From Rugamonas rubra (GTDB taxonomy: Bacteria > Pseudomonadota > Gammaproteobacteria > Burkholderiales > Burkholderiaceae_D): 64,000 bases of DNA. The stretch covers positions 246,719 through 310,718 of the forward strand of contig NZ_FOTW01000010.1 in NCBI RefSeq assembly GCF_900114705.1, given 5' to 3'. The translations under genes and the position numbers were made by a program. Numbering within the stretch: position 1 is the stretch's first letter; every line of letters starts with the position of its first letter. This document shows positions 9,122 to 17,857 of this stretch, piece by piece. Below the pieces are notes generated by a model. That model saw only the letters and a program-made list of their open reading frames with translations, had not been told where the DNA came from and searched no databases.

Positions 9122-9928
9122 ATGAAGATTCAGCGTTTCCTCGCCGCCACCCTATTGCTCATCAAGGCCGGCCACGCCATGGCCGACTGTTCCCGTCCGA
9201 TACTGGTCCCGGTGGCGCCGGCCGGCCTATCGGTCGTCGTCAGCGGGCAGGAGGTGGGCGGCATCTATCCGGACATGTTGGCGGCGGCGGGCAAGCGGGC
9301 CAACTGCCAGTTCATTTTCAAGCCCGTGCCGCGCGCCCGCCTGGAGGCGATGTTCGAGGCGGGAACGGCCGACCTGCTGCTGCCGGCGCCACGCACGGCC
9401 CGGCGCGACCAGCACGGCATTTTCATTCCCATGATCCAGGCGCGCGCGACGGTGATCACGGTCGATGCCAAGTACGAGCCGGTGCGCTCGCTGGCGCAAT
9501 TGACGAGCCGCTCCCAGCGCACGGCGGTGGTGCGCGGCTTCGACTACGGCGCGCCCTACCAGCGCTTCCTGAGCGAAGCGAGCCAGGGCGGCCGCCTGTT
9601 CATCGAGGTCGACGCGGAACACGTGGCGCGCCTGTTGAACGCCGGCATCGCCGACGCGGCCGTGATGACGCCGACCGTGCTGGCCGGCGCCATTCTCGGC
9701 GACAAGCGCCTGGCCGGCCTGCTGGAGCGGCTGCGCTTCGAGCCGGTCGAGGAGTTGGACTGGATGGACACCGGCATCTACCTGTCCAAGTCCAGCCTGA
9801 GCGAAGCGGACCAGAACGAACTGGCACGCATCCTGACGGCGGCCGCCCAATCGGGCGCGCTATGGAACAGCTACAAACGCTACTACCCCGCCAACATCCT
9901 GGCGACCAGCCTGCGGCCACGCGGCTAG
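9122..9928 (+). CDS. Periplasmic solute-binding protein, SBP_bac_3-like
   Basis: A 268-residue protein from the ATG at 9122; upstream in-frame residues (MPSQKTD) precede a clear signal peptide (MKIQRFLAATLLL ... AMA). The mature part has the bilobed family-3 features: GIYPDMLAAAGKRA, the PRARLEAMF segment, and hinge regions around VTVDAKYEP and VRGFDYG. No ABC permease or ATPase adjoins it. It may serve as an orphan binding protein for amino-acid-like ligands, or as a periplasmic sensor, as often seen in Oxalobacteraceae. A second related gene lies at 29280-30074. Confidence 0.75.
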   Translation: MKIQRFLAATLLLIKAGHAMADCSRPILVPVAPAGLSVVVSGQEVGGIYPDMLAAAGKRANCQFIFKPVPRARLEAMFEAGTADLLLPAPRTARRDQHGIFIPMIQARATVITVDAKYEPVRSLAQLTSRSQRTAVVRGFDYGAPYQRFLSEASQGGRLFIEVDAEHVARLLNAGIADAAVMTPTVLAGAILGDKRLAGLLERLRFEPVEELDWMDTGIYLSKSSLSEADQNELARILTAAAQSGALWNSYKRYYPANILATSLRPRG

Positions 9929-10065
9929 CCAAGACGCCGACGGCGGTCGATGGCGCCAATCCGGCGTCAACTTGGCGCCGACGGCCGGCCGCAGCGGCAT
10001 GGCGGGCGCATCCACGCGCACAGCCGCCCACTCGCCGATAATTTGACCAGAAGCGGCCGCCCCGG

Positions 10066-11535
10066 CTAGGCCGGCAGGGTCGCGCACGGCGGGCCGGCCG
10101 CCGCCCGCAGCGGCGGCGCCAGCGTCGCCCGGTTGCGCCCGCCCGTCTTGCTCGCGTACAGGGCCAGGTCGGCCGCCTCGACCAGGCGCAGCGGCGCGGC
10201 CGCGTCCGCCGCCGCGCCGCCCGGATGGCCGCCGCCGGGCGCGGAACCGGCGCCGACGCAGGCCACGCCGATGCTCAGCGTGACGTGGCCGGCGGCGGCC
10301 GAGTGCGCGTGCTCGACGCCCAGCTCGGCCAGCGCGCGGCAGATGCCTTGGGCGAAGGCCAGCGCCGCCGCGCCGTCCATGCCGGGCAGCAGCACGGCGA
10401 ACTCCTCGCCGCCGTAGCGCGCCGCCAGCTCGCCGGGCCGCCGCGCCGCCGCCGCCAGCAGCTGCGCCACCCGGCGCAGGCAGCCGTCGCCGGCGACATG
10501 GCCGTAGGCGTCGTTGTAGCACTTGAAGAAATCGATGTCGAGCATCAGCAGCGACAGCGGCGCGCCGCTGCGCATGGCGCGCCGCCATTCGGCCTCGAGG
10601 GTGGCGTCGAACTGGCGCCGGTTGGCGATGCCGGTCATGGTGTCGACCATGCTCAGCTGGCGCAACTCGTCGGCCATGCGGCTCAGGTTCAGGTACAGCG
10701 TGCCGTTCTCGACCATCAGCATCATCAGCACGAAATTGGCCGCCAGCAGGCCGTAGATGCGGCCGGCGTAGAAGCCCAGGTCGAAACGGGCGCCGTTAAA
10801 CAGCGCCGACAGGGCGATGTCGATCAGCCAGGCGCACATCACCACCATCAGCCACAGGTCGAGCATGCTGCGCTGCCGCTTGCGCCAGACGGCGAACAGG
10901 GCGAACACGCTGAACGACCAAACGATGCCGACCACGACGGTCAAAGCGGGGGCGTAGCGCTGCTTAACCATGATGACGGGCAAGCGGTCGTGGCCGATGG
11001 TGGCCAGCGCGCCCAGCGCCACCACCAGCAGCAGCGTCAGCAGCACGCAACGCAGGATGGCGCGGTACAAGGGACGCGGCCCCGGCCGCATGCGCAGCTC
11101 GACGCCCTGCAGGCCGGCGTAGGCCAGCACGAACAGGGGAAAGCCGCCGTGCCAGAACATGTACAGCCAGGCCGTCGACTGCGGCCCGGCGCCCAGCAGG
11201 CCGGTGGGGGAGAACAGGCCGGGGAAGCTCAGCGCGTGCACCACGGTCATGCCGGCCGTGAAGAAATAGCCGCAGGCCAGCGCCAGCACACCCCGGCTGC
11301 GCGTGCTGCGCACCTGGCCGAGCAGCAGCACGGCGGTGATCAGGTCGCTAATCAACAGCATCGATTCGTAGCAGGGAATGAAGGCCCACACCGGCGCCAG
11401 CGGCAGCTTGGCGAACGGCACCAGCGCGCCGAACACCAGCAGCGACAACAGCAGCACGGCGCCGGCCAGCCGCTGCGCGCGCAGCCCGGCGCCGGCCGTC
11501 GACAGCATCACCTCGGAATTCGACGTCAAATCCAT
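10066..11535 (-). CDS. Membrane diguanylate cyclase (MASE4-type sensor + GGDEF)
   Basis: A 489-residue protein with about eight hydrophobic segments in residues 20-290. These resemble a MASE4 sensor, including the WHGGFPLF segment. A GGDEF domain follows from about 295. The signature reads YGGEEF, which is competent for c-di-GMP synthesis, and the metal site is in LDIDFFKCYND. The place of the RxxD inhibitory site reads RPGE, so product inhibition may be lost. The C-terminal 40 residues are a low-complexity Ala/Pro tail. It should make c-di-GMP at the inner membrane in response to an unknown cue. It is transcribed alone. Confidence 0.87.
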   Translation of the reverse strand: MDLTSNSEVMLSTAGAGLRAQRLAGAVLLLSLLVFGALVPFAKLPLAPVWAFIPCYESMLLISDLITAVLLLGQVRSTRSRGVLALACGYFFTAGMTVVHALSFPGLFSPTGLLGAGPQSTAWLYMFWHGGFPLFVLAYAGLQGVELRMRPGPRPLYRAILRCVLLTLLLVVALGALATIGHDRLPVIMVKQRYAPALTVVVGIVWSFSVFALFAVWRKRQRSMLDLWLMVVMCAWLIDIALSALFNGARFDLGFYAGRIYGLLAANFVLMMLMVENGTLYLNLSRMADELRQLSMVDTMTGIANRRQFDATLEAEWRRAMRSGAPLSLLMLDIDFFKCYNDAYGHVAGDGCLRRVAQLLAAAARRPGELAARYGGEEFAVLLPGMDGAAALAFAQGICRALAELGVEHAHSAAAGHVTLSIGVACVGAGSAPGGGHPGGAAADAAAPLRLVEAADLALYASKTGGRNRATLAPPLRAAAGPPCATLPA

Positions 11536-11724
11536 GTCCGCACCCCGCCACGCGTCGAAGAAAGTGTTAGATTTGGAGAGAATTCAGTGTAGCAAACTTC
11601 GTCGCCGATTCTTGCCCTTTTAAAAACTTCAATCCATTGCAACAACGAAGCCGCGCGCGGGAAATTCTCCGCAGGCGCCGGTGGCGCGCGGCCCGGGCCG
11701 CCGCCGGGCCGTGCCGTGCCGCCG

Positions 11725-12744
11725 CTAGATCGTCTCGCCCCCGCGCAGGGTCGACGGGCTGGCCAGCGCGTGGCGGGCGATCTCGTCCTTGCGCAGGAAG
11801 GCCACACCGGCCTTGCTTCTCGCGTAGGTCAGGAACTGGCCCCAGGCGCGCACCATCTGCGGCGTGCCGCTGATGCGGTCGTGGGCGCTGATCGACATCA
11901 TGCGGCGGCGCGTACCGGCCTCCTCGTACAGCTGGTCGAACTCGCCCTTGATCTGTTGGAGGAATTGATCGGGCGAATAGTTGCGCCCCTCCACCAGCAG
12001 GATGTCGTTGTTGCGCAGCGTGTAGGGCACCACCACGAAGTCCCGGCCGTCGACCTGCTCGATGAAGGGCTCGTCGCGGCTGACGTCGTCGATGTGGTAG
12101 AGGAAGCCCAGCTCCTGCAACAGCGACAGGGTGTTCGGCCCACGCCGCAGCCAGTTGCAGTTGTAGCCCAGGGTGCGCTCGCCGGTGCCGGCCTGCACCA
12201 TGTCGCGGCCGTCGAGCAGGAACTGGCGTTCCTCGGCGCGGCCCATGGCGTATTGCGAGCTCCAGCGCGGGCCGTGGCCGGACGCCTCGTGGCCGCGCCG
12301 CACGATCTCGCGCGCCAGCTCGGGGTGGCGGCGCACCGCCTCGCCGATCATGTGCGAGGTGACCTTGACGCCATGCTTGTCCCACAGCTCCAGCATACGC
12401 GGGATGCCCTCGCGGTAGCCATAGGCGAACCAGCTGTCGGCGGCGCCGTCGCGCGGCACCTTGGGCGGGAAGTCGACCTTCGGGAAGGGGCTGTCGGCAC
12501 CCAGCGCGGGCTGGCCGCCGGCCTCGAACTGCATCGAGATCGACACCACCAGGCGGGCGCCGTGCGGCCAGAACTTGCCGGCCGCGCCGGACGGTGACGG
12601 CGCGCCGGCCGGCGCCTTGGCGGCGGCCTCGGCGCTGCCGTTCAACGCCAGGCCGGCAGCCAGCAGCGTGGTGGCACCGCCGGCCTGGGCCAGAAAGCGG
12701 CGGGGTGGATTGGTGTGGTGTTGTTTGCGGTCGGACTGTTTCAT
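11725..12744 (-). CDS. Polysaccharide deacetylase family protein
   Basis: A 339-residue NodB-fold (CE4) hydrolase. The start at 12744 gives MKQSDRKQ and an arginine-containing, Tat-like leader (PPRRFLAQAGG) with an Ala-rich hydrophobic core and cleavage near SAEA. The GHGPRWS segment and the SISAHDRISG segment near the end match the PuuE-like/allantoinase-like branch of polysaccharide deacetylases, which act on ring amides or N-acyl groups. The usual TFDD aspartate motif is replaced by VSISMQFE. The substrate is uncertain: a sugar N-acetyl group or a small ureide is possible. Confidence 0.75.
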   Translation of the reverse strand: MKQSDRKQHHTNPPRRFLAQAGGATTLLAAGLALNGSAEAAAKAPAGAPSPSGAAGKFWPHGARLVVSISMQFEAGGQPALGADSPFPKVDFPPKVPRDGAADSWFAYGYREGIPRMLELWDKHGVKVTSHMIGEAVRRHPELAREIVRRGHEASGHGPRWSSQYAMGRAEERQFLLDGRDMVQAGTGERTLGYNCNWLRRGPNTLSLLQELGFLYHIDDVSRDEPFIEQVDGRDFVVVPYTLRNNDILLVEGRNYSPDQFLQQIKGEFDQLYEEAGTRRRMMSISAHDRISGTPQMVRAWGQFLTYARSKAGVAFLRKDEIARHALASPSTLRGGETI

Positions 12745-12833
12745 TGTATGGTTCCTGGCAATGCCATTGTCGGATGGCGGGGGAAGGCGTTCTGGGGTTC
12801 GCGGGACGCTGGGCAAACCCGCAGGCAAAATCT

Positions 12834-12862
12834 GGGGTCAGACCCCGAAGGGGTCTGACCCC
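12834..12862. repeat. Palindromic dispersed repeat, copy 1
   Basis: GGGGTCAGACCCC (12834-12846), a GAA spacer, then the exact complement GGGGTCTGACCCC (12850-12862). Each arm is itself a palindrome around its central base. Related copies lie at 24588-24626, 50617-50646 and 53426-53452, always between genes. Confidence 0.85.
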
Positions 12863-12928
12863 GGCTTGGCGCCGTTGGGTGGTTCATAGCCGCTGGCGCC
12901 TTGACTTGGCGGGCAAGACCAGGCGGCG

Positions 12929-13075
12929 CTACAGCAGGCCGCCGCCATCGACGTCGAGCACGGCGCCGCTCATGAAGCCGTTGTTCATCACCATCAGGTA
13001 GGCGCGGGCCAGTTCCTCGGCGGCGCCGGTGTGCTTCCATGCTGATTCTCCATTCGGGTGGGCGATGGAGAGCAT
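12929..13075 (-). pseudogene. C-terminal remnant of a short-chain dehydrogenase (SDR)
   Basis: The frame from ATG 13075 to TAG 12929 encodes 48 residues. The last 32 read like the end of an SDR: EELARAYLMVMNNGF followed by SGAVLDVDGGGLL, the usual C-terminal cofactor-side helix and VDGG motif. The first 14 residues are not SDR-like, and the Rossmann GxxxGxG and YxxxK parts are absent. It is most simply a decayed gene truncated by deletion. Confidence 0.7.
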
Positions 13076-13261
13076 GTTGCACCTGATTGCCTAGGTTGAT
13101 AATTGGCTTAGATTTTGAATGACCATCTCGGATTTATTGATAATCGTGGCAGCATCCAGGCCGGCCGTTTTGCGTGAAAGGCAAGCCTCGGCTACACTGG
13201 CAGCGCCGTGCCGGCCCGGCCCGCACGGCGCCCTTTCCCATCCACACGACAAGCGAGCACC

Positions 13262-13804
13262 ATGCCACTCAGCCCCTACCTCGACAGCTTCCCCGTCATC
13301 GGCGAACAGGTCTATCTGCACGACAGCGCCACCGTCATCGGCGACGTGTGCATCGGCGACCACAGCTCGGTTTGGTGCAACGCGGTGCTGCGCGGCGACG
13401 TCAACCGCATCACCATCGGCCACAGCAGCAACATCCAGGACTTCACCATGGGCCACGTGTCGCACAAGAACGCGGCCAAGCCGGACGGCTCGCCTTTGAC
13501 CATCGGCAACTACGTGACCATCGGCCACGGCGTGCAGTTGCACGGCTGCAGCATCGGCGACGCCTGCCTGATCGGCATGGGCTCGATCATCATGGACGAC
13601 GTCGTGGTCGAGCACCACGTGATGGTCGGCGCCGGCAGCCTGGTGCCGCCGGGCAAGGTGTTGCAGAGCGGCCACTTGTATGTCGGCCGGCCGGCCGTCA
13701 AGCTGCGCGCGCTGAGCGCCGACGAGATCGCCTATCTGCAATATTCCGCCGAGCATTATGTGCGCGTGAAGAACAACTACCTGGCCACGCCGGCGCGCGG
13801 CTAG
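13262..13804 (+). CDS. Gamma-class carbonic anhydrase-like protein (YrdA family)
   Basis: A 180-residue left-handed beta-helix protein with hexapeptide repeats (VIGDVCIGDHSSVW, ITIGHSSNIQD, LTIGNYVTIGHG). The zinc-ligand pattern is visible: a histidine near 65-68, then H89 and H94 in IGHGVQLHGC. R45 and D47 in RGDVN are the conserved trimer salt-bridge residues. The start at 13262 is chosen because upstream residues are Arg/Pro-rich and non-conserved. It may hydrate CO2 or act as a ferripyochelin-binding-type protein of unknown role. It lies four bases before the glutaminyl cyclase gene and is likely co-transcribed. Confidence 0.88.
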   Translation: MPLSPYLDSFPVIGEQVYLHDSATVIGDVCIGDHSSVWCNAVLRGDVNRITIGHSSNIQDFTMGHVSHKNAAKPDGSPLTIGNYVTIGHGVQLHGCSIGDACLIGMGSIIMDDVVVEHHVMVGAGSLVPPGKVLQSGHLYVGRPAVKLRALSADEIAYLQYSAEHYVRVKNNYLATPARG

Positions 13805-13808
13805 GGCC

Positions 13809-14654
13809 ATGAGAGCGCCCTCGCCGCGCGCCGCCGGCGCCTTCCTGCTCAAGCTGTTGGGCCTGCTGGCCCTGGCCCACGTCGCCGGCGCCGCCTCGCG
13901 CGCGCCCGCAGCGGCCCCGCCCCCCCCCTCGACCATCCCGGTCTACCGCTACGAGGTGTTGCACGCTTATCCGCACGACGCCAACGCCTTCACCCAGGGC
14001 CTGTTCTACGACCAGGGCGTGCTGTACGAGAGCACCGGCCTGCAGGGCCGCTCGTCGGTGCGCAAGGTCAGATTGGAGACGGGCGAGGTGCTGCAGCAGA
14101 CCAACTTGTCGCCGGCCGTGTTCGGCGAGGGCATCACCCACTGGGACAAGCGCCTGGTCGGCGTGACCTGGCAGTCCGAGCTGGGCTACGTGCTCGACCA
14201 GGACAGCTTCGCCGTGCAGCAGTTGTTCAACTACAAGGGCGAGGGCTGGGGCCTGACCCAGGACGGCCAGTCCATCATCATGAGCGACGGCAGCGCCGAG
14301 CTGCGCTTCCTCGACCCGCAAACGCTGCAGGAGCGGCGCCGCCTGCGCGTGACGGCCGACGGCCGGCCGGTCGACCAGCTCAACGAATTGGAATGGGTCG
14401 AGGGCGAGATCTACGCCAACATCTGGCAATCCGACCGCATCGCCCGCATCGACCCGGCCAGCGGCAAGGTGGTGGGCTGGATCGACCTGGCCGGCCTGCT
14501 GGGCGCCAAGGAGCGCGCCGGCGCCAACCCGGACGTGCTCAACGGCATCGCCTACGACAGCGCCGGCAAGCGCCTGTTCGTCACCGGCAAGTTGTGGCCG
14601 AAGCTGTACGAGATCCGCCTAGCGGCGCCGGCCAAGCCGGCGCCGCGCCGCTGA
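13809..14654 (+). CDS. Glutaminyl-peptide cyclotransferase (beta-propeller type)
   Basis: A 281-residue secreted enzyme with a signal peptide (FLLKLLGLLALAHVAGAAS) and a Pro-rich linker. It has the plant/bacterial-type glutamine cyclotransferase motifs: PHDANAFTQGL near residue 56, YESTGLQGRSSVRK, GEGITHW, LNELEWVEGEIYANIW and NPDVLNGIAYD. It converts N-terminal Gln of peptides or proteins to pyroglutamate in the periplasm. It follows the carbonic-anhydrase-like gene with a four-base gap. Confidence 0.88.
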   Translation: MRAPSPRAAGAFLLKLLGLLALAHVAGAASRAPAAAPPPPSTIPVYRYEVLHAYPHDANAFTQGLFYDQGVLYESTGLQGRSSVRKVRLETGEVLQQTNLSPAVFGEGITHWDKRLVGVTWQSELGYVLDQDSFAVQQLFNYKGEGWGLTQDGQSIIMSDGSAELRFLDPQTLQERRRLRVTADGRPVDQLNELEWVEGEIYANIWQSDRIARIDPASGKVVGWIDLAGLLGAKERAGANPDVLNGIAYDSAGKRLFVTGKLWPKLYEIRLAAPAKPAPRR

Positions 14655-14739
14655 TTCAGATTCAATAGGCAACTCGCCCGCCATGAGGGCGAAATATGCA
14701 AAAAAGCGAGCTGTTGCGCCGCGCGCACAAGCGCGCGCC

Positions 14740-16731
14740 TCAGGCCGGCGGCTCGGCCGGGTTGGCGCCCCGTTCGGGCGCGGCCAGCGGCAGCACGATG
14801 CACACCCGGCAGCCTTGGCCGGGCGCGCTGTGCAGCACGATGCTGCCGCCCAGCAGCGCCGTCACCAGGTTGTAGACGATGTGCATGCCCAGGCCGGAGC
14901 CGCCCTGCCCCAGCTTGGTGGTGAAGAAGGGATCGAACACCCGCTCCATCTGCGCCTGCGCCATGCCGACGCCATCGTCGGCGAAGTCGAGCAGCAGCCG
15001 GCCGTCGCCGTCGAGCGCGGTCGACAGCCGCATGGTACCGTCGGCGCGGCCGTCGAAGCCGTGCGCCAGCGCGTTGCTGACCAGGTTGGTGATGACCTGC
15101 CCGAGGGCGCCGGGATAGCTGTCGAGCTCGACCTCCGCCGCCAGCGACAGCACCATCTTGTACGGCGACTTCTGGTACATCGGCGCCAGCGTGGCCAGCA
15201 CCTCCTCGACGGTGCGCGACAGCGCGAAGCGGCGCCGGTGGTTGCTGGCCTGGTCGACCGCGACCTGTTTGAAGCTCTGCACCAGCTCGCCCGCCCGCAC
15301 CAGGTTGCGCAGCAGGATCTCGCTGCCCTGCACGCTGGCCTGCAGGCCCTGCTCCAACCGCGTGCGGCTCGGCCGCGCCGCCGCCAGTTCGTCCAGGCTC
15401 TGCTGGGCGTTGGCCTGCAGCGAGCTGGCCATCATGATGCCGTTGCCGATCGGCGTGTTCAGCTCGTGCGCCACGCCGGCCACCAGCGAGCCCAGCGCGG
15501 CCAGCTTCTCCGAGCGCAGCAGCTCATGCTGGGTGGCCTGCAGGGCGCGCAGCGCCTGGCCCAGCTCGGCGTTGGCCTGCTCCAGGTTCAGCGTGCGCTG
15601 GCCGACGCGCCGCTCCAGGCCGGCGTTCAACTCGCGGATCTCGTGCTCGATCTGCCGCTGGCGCGCGACGCTGTCGCGCAGCGAGCGTTCGGAGCGCTGC
15701 AGTCGCCGCATGTGCAGCAACAAAAACAGGCCGAGCACGGCGGCCAGGCCGATCGCGGCGGCGGCGAAGGCGACCCGCTCGCGGCTGCGCTGGCGCCAGT
15801 CGGCCAGCACGTCGTCCAGGCGCTGCGCGAAGACGGTGTTGACGCCGTAGGCGGCCAGCTTGCGGTAGGTGTACTGGCGCGCCTCGCCGCCGCCCAGGTC
15901 GAGGAAGTGGCCGTCCTCGAAGACACCCTCGGCGGCGGCGCCGCGCAGCCGCCGCGCCACGTCCGAGCGCGCCAGGTCGAGGTCCAGGTAGCCGGCCGCG
16001 AACGGCGTGCGGACGACGACGAAACCCTGGTCGGCGAACAGCGCCACCAGCGCGCCGCTGTCCTTGGCGACGCGGGCATACACGCCGGCGAAGTAGGCGA
16101 CGTCGATGTCGATCGAGATGATACCGAGGTGGCGGCCGGCGCCGTCGTACAGGTTGCGCGCCAGCGGCAGCACCAGCGCCTGGTCGTAGAAGCGCTGGAA
16201 GGGGTGGCCCAGGCGCGAGCCGCGCTGCGCCGGATCGGCCAGCAACGGCGCCACGTAGCCGCGGTCGACGATGTCGAACTGGAAGGCCGGATAGGCCGCC
16301 GAGTTGACGAAGGGCAGGCCTTGCAGGTTGACGAACTGCAGCGCGTTCAAATAGCGCCCGTCCTGCTGGCCGGCGCTGATGACGGCGCGCACGGCGCGGT
16401 CGTCGAGCCGGGTTTTCTGGCCGGCGCGGGCGATGGCGGCCACCACCGCATCGAGCCGGCGCTCGGCGTCGCGCAGCGTCTGCGTGGCGTGCTCGTCGAG
16501 CAGGCGCACGGCGATCAGACCGGTGCTGTGGGCCGAGGCCAGCGTCAGGCGGCGGTCCTGCGCCACCGTCCACCAGGTCTGCGCCAACACCAGCGCGGCC
16601 AGTAGTAGCAAACACAGCAGCAGAGCCAACTGGGCGCGGCGCGCCCGCGCCGCCGCCACTTTGGCGCCGCTGTCGGCGGCATCGGCGGACGGCGCAACAG
16701 CAACGGCGGCGGCGGGCGGCGGCGTACTCAA
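14740..16731 (-). CDS. Cache-domain sensor histidine kinase
   Basis: A 663-residue membrane kinase. A TTG start at 16731 is chosen because it overlaps the stop of the upstream Cache gene (TTGA), whereas the longer frame would intrude about 90 bases into that gene. Transmembrane segments lie at about 33-51 and 320-341 and bracket a large periplasmic Cache-like domain (IISIDIDVAYFAGVY, FVVVRTPFA). A coiled coil follows, then the phospho-acceptor His at about 422 (GVAHELNTPIGN). The ATPase boxes are NLVSNALAHGF, DDGVGM, PFFTTK and GSGLGMHIV. No receiver domain or adjacent response regulator is present, so its partner is elsewhere. Confidence 0.85.
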   Translation of the reverse strand: MSTPPPAAAVAVAPSADAADSGAKVAAARARRAQLALLLCLLLLAALVLAQTWWTVAQDRRLTLASAHSTGLIAVRLLDEHATQTLRDAERRLDAVVAAIARAGQKTRLDDRAVRAVISAGQQDGRYLNALQFVNLQGLPFVNSAAYPAFQFDIVDRGYVAPLLADPAQRGSRLGHPFQRFYDQALVLPLARNLYDGAGRHLGIISIDIDVAYFAGVYARVAKDSGALVALFADQGFVVVRTPFAAGYLDLDLARSDVARRLRGAAAEGVFEDGHFLDLGGGEARQYTYRKLAAYGVNTVFAQRLDDVLADWRQRSRERVAFAAAAIGLAAVLGLFLLLHMRRLQRSERSLRDSVARQRQIEHEIRELNAGLERRVGQRTLNLEQANAELGQALRALQATQHELLRSEKLAALGSLVAGVAHELNTPIGNGIMMASSLQANAQQSLDELAAARPSRTRLEQGLQASVQGSEILLRNLVRAGELVQSFKQVAVDQASNHRRRFALSRTVEEVLATLAPMYQKSPYKMVLSLAAEVELDSYPGALGQVITNLVSNALAHGFDGRADGTMRLSTALDGDGRLLLDFADDGVGMAQAQMERVFDPFFTTKLGQGGSGLGMHIVYNLVTALLGGSIVLHSAPGQGCRVCIVLPLAAPERGANPAEPPA

Positions 16732-17219
16732 GGGAAGTAGCCGCTGGTGACCAGCACCCCGCCGACCCGTTCGGTGTAGGCGCGCTTGCGCTGCCACTGG
16801 TGGCTGAGCGGATGCGGCCATTTGTATTCGATCCAGCCGCGATGGTTCGGGCTGTTGCCGACGGCGATGAGTTTCTTGATGACGAAGACGCCGTCGCTGT
16901 CCTGCAGCTCGAGCAGCGAGTTGCCGACCACCTTGGGCGTCAAGCCGTGCGCCAAGTTGACGCCGCTGACGGCGTCGTTGACGGCGATGTACAGGGTGCC
17001 GTCGACGAAGGCGCCGCGCGGATCGGAGAAGTCGGCGAAGGCGCGCTGCGGGCCGACCTGCTGCAAATGGGCGACGGCGCGGCGCACCAGCGCCAACGTG
17101 CGTTCGGCCGTGCCGTTGTCGGCCGTCGTCGCCGGCGCGGCCGACAACGGCAGGGCCGGCGCCAACGCCGCCGCCGCCAACATCAACCGCCGCAACGCGG
17201 AGCGCCGCCCTGTCGCCAT
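16728..17219 (-). CDS. Secreted single-Cache-domain protein
   Basis: A 163-residue protein from ATG 17219 with a GGAGG ribosome-binding site five bases upstream. An arginine-containing signal peptide (MATGRRSALRRLMLAAAAL) is followed by one Cache_2-like domain. The typical elements are FADFSDPRGAFVDGTLYIAV, HGLTPKVVG and the closing WIEYKWPHPLS. It is homologous to the next gene upstream. As it overlaps the kinase gene by four bases, it may be a soluble ligand-sensing partner of that kinase. Confidence 0.8.
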   Translation of the reverse strand: MATGRRSALRRLMLAAAALAPALPLSAAPATTADNGTAERTLALVRRAVAHLQQVGPQRAFADFSDPRGAFVDGTLYIAVNDAVSGVNLAHGLTPKVVGNSLLELQDSDGVFVIKKLIAVGNSPNHRGWIEYKWPHPLSHQWQRKRAYTERVGGVLVTSGYFP

Positions 17220-17250
17220 CGTGCCTCCCACCAGCGGCCGGCCGTGCGGC

Positions 17251-17742
17251 CTATTTGTAGATGCCGGTGCCGAGACAGTACTCGTCGATCCGCACCACGT
17301 AGCTTTGCTTGGACTCGACCGCCTTGGTCACCGGATTGGGCCACTTGTAGCTGACCCAGCCCTTGCCGGCCGGCGAGTTGCAGGCCTTGATGATCTCACG
17401 GATCAGGTAGACGCCGTCGGCGTCGCGCATGTCCGACACGTCCTTGCCGACGATCTTGGGATTCTTGCCGTGCACCACCTGGCCGGTGCCCGGCTTGCTG
17501 GCGTCGAACATGAACAGATACAGGTCGCCCTTCTTGTTGATCTCGCTGGTGACGTTGAATGGGCTGCTCAGGTTGTTGAATTCGACGATGGATTTCTCCT
17601 TGCCGTTCTTCTTCATGTAGTCGAGCGCCTTGTCGATCAAGGCGATGGCCTCGTCGGCGGTGCTGCGCTCGACCGCCCGGGCCGGGCCGGCGGCGAGCAG
17701 GGCGGCAAACACGATCAATCCGGCAGTAAAATACAATCGCAT
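17251..17742 (-). CDS. Secreted single-Cache-domain protein
   Basis: A 163-residue periplasmic protein from ATG 17742, preceded by AGGA. A signal peptide (MRLYFTAGLIVFAALLAAGPARA) leads into a Cache domain: KSIVEFNNLSSPF, DLYLFMFDAS, HGKNPKIVGKDVSDMRDADGVY and GWVSYKWPNPVT. It is paralogous to the downstream gene (32-bp gap). In other bacteria similar small Cache proteins are linked to chemoreceptors or kinases; here they are followed by a Cache histidine kinase. Confidence 0.82.
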   Translation of the reverse strand: MRLYFTAGLIVFAALLAAGPARAVERSTADEAIALIDKALDYMKKNGKEKSIVEFNNLSSPFNVTSEINKKGDLYLFMFDASKPGTGQVVHGKNPKIVGKDVSDMRDADGVYLIREIIKACNSPAGKGWVSYKWPNPVTKAVESKQSYVVRIDEYCLGTGIYK

Positions 17743-17857
17743 GTCATCCTCCTGGTTGGCGCCGCTATTGGATGCGGCTGTCAAGCCATACTATGACCAA
17801 TCTTATGCCACGTCAACGAGTAGAGTCCATCGTGCAAGCCGGTGTTGCGCGCCGCGC

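Noticed and set aside
12834..12862. Simple rho-independent terminator
   Set aside because: No T-run follows on either strand and the same structure recurs in several unrelated gaps, so a dispersed repeat is the better reading.
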